Of a stretch of 54,319 nucleotides of DNA, positions 43,165 to 50,568 are shown one piece after another. Position 1 is the stretch's first letter. Every line of letters begins with the position of its first letter. The stretch is from AVCC01 sp041736255. Lineage in GTDB: Bacteria > Pseudomonadota > Gammaproteobacteria > Burkholderiales > Burkholderiaceae_D. A program made the position numbers and the translations under genes. The notes beneath the pieces were generated by a model. The model searched no databases. It saw nothing but the letters and a program-made list of their open reading frames with translations, and was not told the DNA's origin. The stretch spans positions 1 to 54,319 of the forward strand of contig JBGSTZ010000011.1 in NCBI GenBank assembly GCA_041736255.1, given 5' to 3'.

Positions 43165-43911
43165 ATGGGTATCTCAGTCAACGGCGTAGAAATCACCGAC
43201 CACGCTATCGAGCAGGAATTGCCGCATCATCAACAGGCGCCACATCCCGTCAAACAAGCGGTCAATGAATTGATTTTGCGCACCTTGCTGCTGCAAGAAG
43301 CCGACCGCTTGGAGATTGTCGCAGAGGATGATGACGCACGCGTTGAAGCCTTGTTTGCGCAAGAGGTGCGGGTGCCTGAAGCCGATGAAGCGACCTGCGC
43401 CACTTTTTACCGCAACCAACCGACATTGTTCAGCAATGGCGAGATGATCGAGGCACGCCATATCCTGTTCCAGGTCACGCCATCGGTCACGCTGGAGCTG
43501 CTGCGCGATACCGGTGAGGCAATTCTGGCCGAGTTGCGCGCTCATCCTGAACGTTTCGAAGAACTGGCCAAGGAATATTCGAACTGCTCGTCCGGCGCGA
43601 TGGGCGGCAATCTGGGTCAACTGTCGCGCGGTCAGACGGTGCCCGAGTTCGAGGATTTCGTATTCCGCCTGGGATCCGGCGAGATGGGCGAGCGTTTGCT
43701 GGAAACCCGTTTTGGCCTGCATATCGTGCAGGTATTGCGCCGCGTGGAAGGCGAGCTATTGCCGTTCGATGCGGTCAAGTCGCAAATCGCCGATCAGTTG
43801 ACACGACAGGCGTGGCAAAGTGCGGTGCATCAGTATCTGAAAATTTTGGTCGGGCAAGCTGACGTGCAAGGCGTCACGCTTGAAGGCGCGGATACGCCAC
43901 TGGTGCAGTAA
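43165..43911 (+). CDS. parvulin-type peptidyl-prolyl isomerase (PpiC/NifM-like) of the nar operon
   Basis: A 248-residue cytoplasmic protein: an N-terminal helical segment (about 1-100, ITDHAIEQELPHHQQAP) and a C-terminal rotamase domain (about 105-225) with EARHILFQVTP, SGAMGGNLGQLSRGQTVPEF and ETRFGLHIVQV. Isomerases of this kind are commonly encoded behind narGHJI, and NifM helps mature nitrogenase iron protein, so a folding role for Nar is likely. There is no signal peptide. ATG at 43165 is preceded by AAAGGA. Two palindromes follow it. Confidence 0.86.
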   Translation: MGISVNGVEITDHAIEQELPHHQQAPHPVKQAVNELILRTLLLQEADRLEIVAEDDDARVEALFAQEVRVPEADEATCATFYRNQPTLFSNGEMIEARHILFQVTPSVTLELLRDTGEAILAELRAHPERFEELAKEYSNCSSGAMGGNLGQLSRGQTVPEFEDFVFRLGSGEMGERLLETRFGLHIVQVLRRVEGELLPFDAVKSQIADQLTRQAWQSAVHQYLKILVGQADVQGVTLEGADTPLVQ

Positions 43912-43950
43912 TCCGGGTGCCTGCACGCGATTGTTGCTTTATTCCATAGG

Positions 43951-44004
43951 TGTGAATTTATTCACATTCTCCATTATTCTGGATGCGTGCGAATAAATTC
44001 GCAC
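43951..44004. terminator. two palindromes in the convergent ppiC/rquA gap
   Basis: TGTGAATTTATTCACA (43951-43966) and GTGCGAATAAATTCGCAC (43987-44004) are both perfect inverted repeats, 20 bases apart, between two converging genes. They most probably form hairpins at the ends of both transcripts, though U-runs are lacking. The first also equals the Crp consensus TGTGA-N6-TCACA; see findings. Confidence 0.45.
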
Positions 44005-44019
44005 GTTCCCGGTTGTTCC

Positions 44020-44775
44020 CTAACGCGTCAAGACTATTTTCTGGTAGAGGCTGCCGAAAAAAGTTTGTTTTTGTATGCTGGATGGTTTGATATCTGACGG
44101 GAAATAGAACGTAAGATCATGCTGCCAAAGATCGTCTGCAAAAGGCTCCAGACGTTTTAATAACGCCTGCAACGGGCGGCGCAGCAGATTCCATTTGCTT
44201 GGGCGATGGTAGTCGATAATAACGATTTTTCCTCCGGGTTTGACGACCCTGAATGCCTCCGCCAAAGTGCCGCGACGCACGTTTTCCGGCTGTTCATGTA
44301 GCAAGAAAAAAACCAGCACCCGGTCATAGCTGGCATCGGCAAAGCCGAGCGCGGCAGAGTCGCGCTGGAATAGCGAAACGCCGGAATCAGGCCCCAGTTT
44401 GCGCTGCAGATTCTGGAGTTGGATCGGCAATACGTCGACCACATCCAGCGTCGCATTGCCGGTATGGCGCTCAAGCAGACGCGGCGTCAGATCGCCATAG
44501 ACGCAGGCCACCTGCAGCGTACTGCCGTTGGTCGGTCGGCCAATTTCATTCAGCGCTGCATTGCGCAGCTTTGCATAATTTCCAAACAGGATCAGGTTGA
44601 CCAGCCATCCGCGCTCGAAAATTTTGACCGCGCGCGGGTGCACATACGCCCACCAATAAATTTTTTGCAAATAGACCGGGATCGGTAACTTCATCGATGC
44701 CGTATTGAGATCAATTTTTTTATGGAAGTCTTTTACAGACGGAGAAGAAACAGGTTTTGAAGCAAGATCAGGCAT
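44020..44775 (-). CDS. rquA: RquA, rhodoquinone biosynthesis protein (methyltransferase-like)
   Basis: A 251-residue class I SAM-methyltransferase-fold protein. It matches the RquA family rather than UbiE/UbiG: the N-terminal PVYLQKIYWWAYVHPRAVKI and FERGWLVNLILFGNYAKLRN, the altered SAM loop LQVACVYGDLTPRLLERH in place of the usual G-x-G-x-G, DVVDVLPIQLQNL, and FFLLHEQPENVRRGTLAEA. RquA replaces a ring methoxy group of ubiquinone with an amino group to give rhodoquinone, a low-potential quinone for fumarate respiration. ATG at 44775 with AAGGAAA upstream is preferred to one at 44820 that has no ribosome-binding site. It lies between the nar genes and a carbonic anhydrase, transcribed against nar. 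Confidence 0.88.
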   Translation of the reverse strand: MPDLASKPVSSPSVKDFHKKIDLNTASMKLPIPVYLQKIYWWAYVHPRAVKIFERGWLVNLILFGNYAKLRNAALNEIGRPTNGSTLQVACVYGDLTPRLLERHTGNATLDVVDVLPIQLQNLQRKLGPDSGVSLFQRDSAALGFADASYDRVLVFFLLHEQPENVRRGTLAEAFRVVKPGGKIVIIDYHRPSKWNLLRRPLQALLKRLEPFADDLWQHDLTFYFPSDIKPSSIQKQTFFGSLYQKIVLTR

Positions 44776-44999
44776 TGTTTTCCTTGTATTCTTTGGGCGC
44801 TCTACGATTATTTCAGACATTGTGCCAGTTAATGCAACTTTTCTTATTTTTTGGCAATATGGCGTTTTTAGGTGGCACCCAAAAAATCTTGGTGAGCCTC
44901 TTGGATGCCGTTTCAGTAAAAGGCTCTAGCGCGCTTTACACCTAAATAACTAGTTTGCTTAAGCCATCATAAGGACAGGCACGCACGGGCTTATGCAAT

Positions 45000-45770
45000 A
45001 TGATGACGACATTGAACAGCGCGACTGAATGTCCGAATTTTCCGCTGAATGCTGGTCTCAACGCATCGCACAAACAGGATATGGCAATAAATATGAACGA
45101 TATCGAAAAGTTTGTGCGTGGTTACCATCGTTTCCAGCAACAATACTTCAGCGATCAGCAAACGTTGTTCGATAGTTTGCGCGAATCGCAGAGCCCGAGC
45201 ACTTTGCTCATTGGCTGTTGCGACTCTCGGGTGGACCCGATGCTGCTGACCGGCAGCGATCCAGGCGATTTGTTTATCGTGCGTAATATTGCCAATCTTG
45301 TACCGCCTTGCGCCGAGGATGCGCCGCCCGGCGTCAGTTCCGCCATTGAATTTGCCGTATGCAATCTGGAAGTCAAACGCATCATCGTGTTGGGCCATGC
45401 GCGTTGCGGTGGCATCCGGGCTTTGCTGTCGCCGTCCAAAAATGCGCCGGAGACCAATTTTGTCGCACGCTGGATGCGCATTGCCGAACCGGTGCGGGAC
45501 CGTGTATTACGCGACCTTGCGCACAAATCGTCGGAAGCCCAGCACAAGGCGTGCGAGATGGCGAGCATCTTGCATTCGCTTGACAATCTGTTGACATACC
45601 CGTGGCTCAAGCGCCGTGCGGAAGAAGGAAAGTTGATGCTGCACGGCTGGTATTTCGATATCGATACCGGTGCCTTGCTGGCGTATTCACCACGTCAGCA
45701 GGAGTTCTTGCCCCTGGTCTGTCCGCTGGATCCACCATCAAAAGGCGTACACCGAAAAACCAATTTCTGA
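45000..45770 (+). CDS. beta-class carbonic anhydrase
   Basis: A zinc enzyme that interconverts CO2 and bicarbonate. The zinc ligands are in LIGCCDSRVDP (Cys, Asp) and LGHARCGGIRALL (His, Cys), with RNIANLVPPC between them. The frame gives 256 residues from the ATG at 45000, but the conserved part starts at MNDIEKFVRGYHRFQ, whose ATG is at 45093; no start has a convincing Shine-Dalgarno sequence, so the true start is uncertain. It is divergent from rquA and 35 bases before mobB. Bicarbonate supply for the PEP carboxylase of this organism is one possible role. Confidence 0.9.
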   Translation: MMTTLNSATECPNFPLNAGLNASHKQDMAINMNDIEKFVRGYHRFQQQYFSDQQTLFDSLRESQSPSTLLIGCCDSRVDPMLLTGSDPGDLFIVRNIANLVPPCAEDAPPGVSSAIEFAVCNLEVKRIIVLGHARCGGIRALLSPSKNAPETNFVARWMRIAEPVRDRVLRDLAHKSSEAQHKACEMASILHSLDNLLTYPWLKRRAEEGKLMLHGWYFDIDTGALLAYSPRQQEFLPLVCPLDPPSKGVHRKTNF

Positions 45771-45805
45771 AAAAACTTTAACGACAAGACACGACAAGAC
45801 ACACC

Positions 45806-46315
45806 ATGACACCTCGGATATTAGGCATTACAGGCTGGTCCGGCAGCGGCAAGACGACACTGCTGGAATACCTGTTGCCGCAATTGGCCGCGCAAGGCTT
45901 GCGTGTGAACGTGATCAAGCACAGTCATCACGATCTGGAGCTGGAGCCGGCGCACAAGGATAGCGCACGGCTGCGCGCTGCCGGCGCGGCGGAAGTCTTG
46001 TTGGCTTCGCCGTACCGCTTCGCCCTGATCCACGAATTGCGCGGCGCGCCCGAACCGACCCTGGCCGAGCAGGTGGCGCGTTTGTCTGCTGCCGACCTGA
46101 CGCTGGTGGAGGGATTCAAGCGTGAACCGATTCCGAAGCTGGAAATTCATCGCCCGGCACTAGGCAAGCCGGCGCTGTATCCGGATGATGCCGACATCGT
46201 GGCGGTAGCGTCCGATGTTGCATCGCCATTGTTGCCGCGCCAACTTGCCTGGCTCGATCTGGCCCGGCGCGATCAAATATTGGCATGGGTGATGGCTTAC
46301 GCCGAAAAAGCGTAA
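45806..46315 (+). CDS. mobB: MobB, molybdopterin guanine dinucleotide synthesis adaptor GTPase
   Basis: A 169-residue P-loop protein starting MTPRILGITGWSGSGKTTLL, with Walker A GWSGSGKT and the MobB hallmarks VIKHSHHDLEL, DSARLRAAGA and TLVEGFKREPIPKLEIHR. MobB assists MobA in attaching GMP to molybdopterin, forming the cofactor NarG needs. It sits between the carbonic anhydrase and narX, 10 bases before narX, so it is likely co-transcribed with narXL. Confidence 0.93.
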   Translation: MTPRILGITGWSGSGKTTLLEYLLPQLAAQGLRVNVIKHSHHDLELEPAHKDSARLRAAGAAEVLLASPYRFALIHELRGAPEPTLAEQVARLSAADLTLVEGFKREPIPKLEIHRPALGKPALYPDDADIVAVASDVASPLLPRQLAWLDLARRDQILAWVMAYAEKA

Positions 46316-46325
46316 CCTGTCGACC

Positions 46326-48275
46326 ATGACACTTGAAACCATCTTGCCTGCCTGGCAGAAACTTTCCACCAAAATTGTCAGCGTATTGCTGGGTTTTTTG
46401 GCGCTGGCTTTGACGGCAATCGGCGCTACGCTGTTTTTGTCGTGGCAGCTGGAAGGCAGTTCTGCTGCGATCAATGAAGCCGGCAGTCTGCGCATGCAGA
46501 GTTACCGCTTGTCCGTGCTGTTGTCGCAATGGGCGAATGAGCCGGTGCAAGCCGACATGCGGCAGCGGCAGTTGCTGGACAAACAGCTGCAGACCATAGA
46601 AGCCAAGTTTTCCCTATTGCGCAAAGGCGATCCGCAGCGCCCGCTGTTTTTGCCGCCCACCCGCGGAATTCATGACGAGTTCGAAATTGTCTCGGCGCAA
46701 TGGCATCAAAAGTTGCTGCCTCTGGTTACCGTCATGCTGGATCAGCGCAATTCTGAGCGGCTAACGAGTTGGCAGGGTTATTACCCGAAGGTCGATGATT
46801 ACGTGGCAGGTGTCGATGGGTTGGTACAAATGATCGAAAAAGACAGCGAAAAACGCACTTTCTGGCTGCGCTCGTCGCAACTGGGATTGGTGGCGCTGGC
46901 GCTGACGGGTACTGTGGTCGTCATTTACCTGATGTTCCTGTTAATCATCGTGCCAGTTACGCGCCTGTATGATGGCATGCGACGCATGACGGACAAAGAT
47001 TTTAGCGTGCGCTTGCCGGTCGAGAGCCACGATGAATTTGGCCGCTTGGGCAAAGGATTTAATCACATGGCGGATCGCCTCGAAGACTTGTACAGCAGTT
47101 TGGAAATTCGAGTTCAGGAAAAGACGGCAGCACTGGCAGAGCAAAATAAAAAGCTGGCGCTGCTCTATGATATTGCCGCTTTCCTGCAAGTGCCGCAGCC
47201 AGTGGAGGCTATTTGCGAAGGCTTCCTGGATCGCATCAGCCGCTATTTCGAGGCTGACGGCGGTTCGGTGCGGATACTGGACCCGATTCGGGGCAACCTA
47301 CATATGGTGGTGCATAAAGGGATTTCCGAAGAAATGGTGGACGCAGAGCACTGCCTCAAAGTCGGCGACTGCCTGTGCGGCGAGGCTGTCGTAAAAGGCG
47401 TATCGGTGGTACACAATCTGCAACAGATGGATAAAGCCCTGCAATTGCTGTGTCATCGGGAAGGTTTTGCCACCATATCGGTGTTTCATATCTATGCGCG
47501 CGATCAGCATCTCGGGTTTTTTAACATGCATTTCCGGAAAGTGAAAGCCTTCAGCCAGCATGAATCCGACTTGCTCGCCACGCTGGGACAATTGCTCGGC
47601 GTGGCGATCGAAAACTTGCGGCTGGCGATGCGCGAGCGCGAAATGGCCATCTCTGAAGAGCGCAATATGGTGGCACAAGGATTGCATGACAGCATCGCTC
47701 AAGGGCTGACGTTCCTGAATATCCAGGTGCAACTGCTGGAAGATTCGCTGCAACAGGGCAATATCGAGGAAGTCACCGAAATCGTGCCCGCATTGCAGGC
47801 CGGGGTGAAAGAGAGTTATGAAGATGTGCGCGAATTATTGCTCAACTTCCGCAGCCGTTTAGCCGAAGGCGATCTGGTGCGCTCGCTTGAGACAACAATG
47901 AACAAATTCCGTAGCCAGACCGGCATTGCCGCCGAATTCGTCGCTGATGTCGATGGTGCCCCATTCCCGCGCGAACAGCAGCTGCAAATCCTGTTCATCG
48001 TGCAGGAAGCGCTTTCCAATATTCGCAAGCATGCGGTGGCCAGCCACGTCGAAGTCAGTTTGTCGGACCAGAAAGACTTTGCCTTGACCATTCGCGACAA
48101 CGGCATTGGTTTTGATGCGGAAACTCTGCGACAAAAAGGCGAAAGCCATGTCGGCATCAACATCATGCGCGAACGCGCACAACGTATCCATGCAGCATTT
48201 GATATCGCCTCAGTGCCCGGTGCCGGCACCACCGTCGTGCTGCATTTGCCGCATGAACAGCGCCTTGCAGCATAA
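46326..48275 (+). CDS. narX: nitrate/nitrite sensor histidine kinase NarX
   Basis: A 649-residue membrane kinase. Order: helix 1 (about 15-40), periplasmic sensor with the nitrate-binding P box NEAGSLRMQSYRLS (about 51-64), helix 2 (about 190-212), HAMP, a GAF-like domain (about 290-435, with several cysteines around HCLKVGDCLCGEA), a HisKA_3 dimerisation segment ERNMVAQGLHDSIAQGL with phosphorylated His454, and an HATPase domain (VQEALSNIRKHA, DNGIGFD, GINIMRERA). It phosphorylates NarL in response to nitrate. narL follows after 22 bases. Confidence 0.93.
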   Translation: MTLETILPAWQKLSTKIVSVLLGFLALALTAIGATLFLSWQLEGSSAAINEAGSLRMQSYRLSVLLSQWANEPVQADMRQRQLLDKQLQTIEAKFSLLRKGDPQRPLFLPPTRGIHDEFEIVSAQWHQKLLPLVTVMLDQRNSERLTSWQGYYPKVDDYVAGVDGLVQMIEKDSEKRTFWLRSSQLGLVALALTGTVVVIYLMFLLIIVPVTRLYDGMRRMTDKDFSVRLPVESHDEFGRLGKGFNHMADRLEDLYSSLEIRVQEKTAALAEQNKKLALLYDIAAFLQVPQPVEAICEGFLDRISRYFEADGGSVRILDPIRGNLHMVVHKGISEEMVDAEHCLKVGDCLCGEAVVKGVSVVHNLQQMDKALQLLCHREGFATISVFHIYARDQHLGFFNMHFRKVKAFSQHESDLLATLGQLLGVAIENLRLAMREREMAISEERNMVAQGLHDSIAQGLTFLNIQVQLLEDSLQQGNIEEVTEIVPALQAGVKESYEDVRELLLNFRSRLAEGDLVRSLETTMNKFRSQTGIAAEFVADVDGAPFPREQQLQILFIVQEALSNIRKHAVASHVEVSLSDQKDFALTIRDNGIGFDAETLRQKGESHVGINIMRERAQRIHAAFDIASVPGAGTTVVLHLPHEQRLAA

Positions 48276-48297
48276 TTTATTTTTGATTAAGATTTCC

Positions 48298-49008
48298 ATG
48301 ACTAACCCGACCATCGATCCCAACGCCCCCATCAATCCTATTAGCGTGCTGCTGGTGGATGATCACAACCTGTTTCGCAGCGGCATCCACTCCCTGTTGC
48401 AGCGCCATCCAGATTTTACCGTCGTCGGCGAAGCGGCCGATGGCGTGGAAGGCGTCAAGCGCGCCATGCAACTGCAGCCGGATGTGATCTTGCTCGATCT
48501 GAATATGCCTGGCATTTCTGGTCTGGAAACGCTACAACTACTATTGCAGGATCGCCCGGATACGGCGGTAATCATGCTCACGGTATCAGAAGACGCCGAA
48601 GACTTGGCGGCAGCTTTGCAGGCAGGCGCACGCGGTTATCTGATCAAAAATATAGAGACTGATTTTCTGGTACGTGCGATCCGACGCGCCGCTGCTGGTG
48701 AGCCGGTAATTGCCGAAGCAATGACGGCCAAGTTGGTGGCGCAATGGCAAGGTGGCAATGCTGCGCAAGCCAAAGCAGAACCTTCCCAGCTCGACTTGCT
48801 GACCCCGCGCGAAAAAGAAACTCTGGCCTGCCTGGCGCGCGGCGAAAGCAACAAAAACATCGCACGCTCGCTAAACGTCGCTGAAAGCACGGTGAAAATA
48901 CATGTGCAAAATATTCTAAAGAAACTGAACTTGTCCAGCCGCGTGCAGGCTGCGGTATTCGCCGTTGAGCACGGCGTCGCTACCGGTGGCGCTGAAAAAC
49001 AGGGGTAG
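48298..49008 (+). CDS. narL: NarL-type response regulator
   Basis: A 236-residue regulator with a receiver (DD at 21-22, phosphoacceptor Asp67 in ILLDLNMPGISG, Lys in GYLIKNIE) and a C-terminal LuxR-type helix-turn-helix (LTPREKETLACLARGESNKN, VAESTVKIHVQNILKKL). ATG at 48298 is chosen because it opens just before the receiver; the frame extends upstream within narX. With narX it forms the nitrate-responsive two-component pair that activates nar genes. Confidence 0.93.
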   Translation: MTNPTIDPNAPINPISVLLVDDHNLFRSGIHSLLQRHPDFTVVGEAADGVEGVKRAMQLQPDVILLDLNMPGISGLETLQLLLQDRPDTAVIMLTVSEDAEDLAAALQAGARGYLIKNIETDFLVRAIRRAAAGEPVIAEAMTAKLVAQWQGGNAAQAKAEPSQLDLLTPREKETLACLARGESNKNIARSLNVAESTVKIHVQNILKKLNLSSRVQAAVFAVEHGVATGGAEKQG

Positions 49009-49341
49009 AAATTCTCGAAGAATCGCAGCTCAATGTCGGGCTGACAAAGCATTACTCCAATCTGTGAATTCGAAAAATATGTGGGAGTATAAGTAGAAAA
49101 ATGCCATTTCACAAATACATATAATGCGTATTTATTAATACATGCGACAGTTAACAGCTTGGCGCGAAGCCCAACATTCGGCGCGAAAATGTTGATCTAA
49201 CGAAACGTCAGATCAGGCAAAAAAAGCCATTCCAATCTTCTTTCATCCTTTTCGTGACAGCACAAATGCATAACATCAGTTGCTTTATTCAACGCCACAA
49301 TATAAGATTCATTCCATTTATATCTTTAAATGCGGGGCAAT
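49009..49341. other. intergenic region between narL and the nnrS-like gene
   Basis: About 333 AT-rich bases. It holds a small palindrome GTATT-TATT-AATAC (49128-49141), GATCT/AGATC arms (49193-49214), and an NsrR-like site right before the nnrS start (49304-49326). No terminator for narL was clearly seen. Confidence 0.45.
49304..49326. promoter_or_regulatory. NsrR-like binding site at the nnrS promoter
   Basis: Half-sites AAGATTCATTC and ATTTATATCTT flank one base, the 11-1-11 layout of NsrR operators, with perfect outer AAGAT/ATCTT arms. It overlaps a TATAAG hexamer and ends a few bases before the first possible start codon, a good position for repression. NO-relieved repression of nnrS is inferred. 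Confidence 0.5.
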
Positions 49342-50553
49342 ATGGCGCTTATGACAATTGACGAACCCAAGGCGTCGCAACCCGGGAAACCATCGCCGAC
49401 ACACCATCCATTGTGGGCACTCGGGTTTCGACCTTTCTATCTGTTGGCGGCCGCTTTTGCCGCAATCAGCATTCCACTCTGGCTGGCAAGCTATTTTGGC
49501 CATATGCCCGGCTTGGCAAATGTCGCCAATATCACCATTAACTGGCATATGCACGAAATGGTGTTCGGCTTTGCGATCGCGGTAATCATCGGCTTTGTGT
49601 TTACAGCAGGGCGCAACTGGACCGGTTTGTGGACGCCGCGCCGCGGACATTTGGCGCTGCTTGCAGGCGTCTGGCTGGCAGGACGCATTGCCATGCTGAG
49701 CGCTCCGCCATTGGTTGCGGCGCTGGTAGATATTGCGTTTTTGCCACTTGCCGCCTGGCCCATTTACCGCGTGCTGCAACGCTCTGGTAACAAGCGCAAC
49801 ATGTTTTTAGTCGGCTTGCTCAGTCTGCTCACATTCGTCAACATACTGTTTCATCTTGCCGCTCTGGGCTGGATTGCCACCTCAACCATACTGATAATTC
49901 AGGCCGCTATTCTGATCGTCGTGATGATCGAATCCGTGATCGGCGGGCGCGTGATTCCTAGTTTTACCGGCAGTACCGTTCCCACAGCCAAGCCGATTGT
50001 CAATCCTGCACGCGACCGCCTGACCATAGCATTGACTGCTTTGGCAAGCCTGGCATGGATTTTCACCTTTCCACCTAAGTTGATAGCCGCCCTGGCGTTT
50101 GCCGCGGCCTGCGCGCAATTGTTGCGACTGGGCGGCTGGAAGCCATATAAAACCTTGCACCATCCATTGCTATGGATTTTGCATCTGTCGTATGCGTGGA
50201 TTCCCTGCGGCTTTCTCCTAATCGCATTGGCGGCCCTGCAAGTGGTCCCGGCGAACTCCGCTTTTCATGTATTGGCGATTGGCTCCATGGCAGGATTAAT
50301 ATTGGGCATGATGACCCGCACCACGCTTGGACATACCGGAAGGCAGCTCAAAGCCGGCCGCAAGGAAGTATGGATGTATGTGCTGATACAAATCGGTGTG
50401 ATCGCACGCTTTTGCGCCGCCATCAATACCACCGGATTGCGTGACGGCGCGCTGATCGTAGCCGCCGCGAGCTGGACGGCGGCATTTGTATTCTTCCTGA
50501 TTATTTATGGCCCGTATCTGTATAGAGCGCGCATTGATGGCAAAGAAGGGTAG
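49342..50553 (+). CDS. nnrS: NnrS family membrane protein (NO-related, heme/copper)
   Basis: A 403-residue, twelve-helix membrane protein. Family features: HPLWALGFRPFYLLAAAFAA at the start, NWHMHEMVFGFAIAVIIGF with conserved histidines, FTAGRNWTG, GGRVIPSFT, and GMMTRTTLGHTGR with a conserved histidine near the C-terminus. NnrS proteins bind heme and copper and relieve NO stress by an unknown mechanism; the family is a classic NsrR/NnrR target. ATG codons at 49330, 49342 and 49351 are possible; 49342 is taken because the NsrR-like site abuts 49330. It converges with brxL, ending 16 bases from it. Confidence 0.87.
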   Translation: MALMTIDEPKASQPGKPSPTHHPLWALGFRPFYLLAAAFAAISIPLWLASYFGHMPGLANVANITINWHMHEMVFGFAIAVIIGFVFTAGRNWTGLWTPRRGHLALLAGVWLAGRIAMLSAPPLVAALVDIAFLPLAAWPIYRVLQRSGNKRNMFLVGLLSLLTFVNILFHLAALGWIATSTILIIQAAILIVVMIESVIGGRVIPSFTGSTVPTAKPIVNPARDRLTIALTALASLAWIFTFPPKLIAALAFAAACAQLLRLGGWKPYKTLHHPLLWILHLSYAWIPCGFLLIALAALQVVPANSAFHVLAIGSMAGLILGMMTRTTLGHTGRQLKAGRKEVWMYVLIQIGVIARFCAAINTTGLRDGALIVAAASWTAAFVFFLIIYGPYLYRARIDGKEG

Positions 50554-50568
50554 GGCGACACACCAAGT

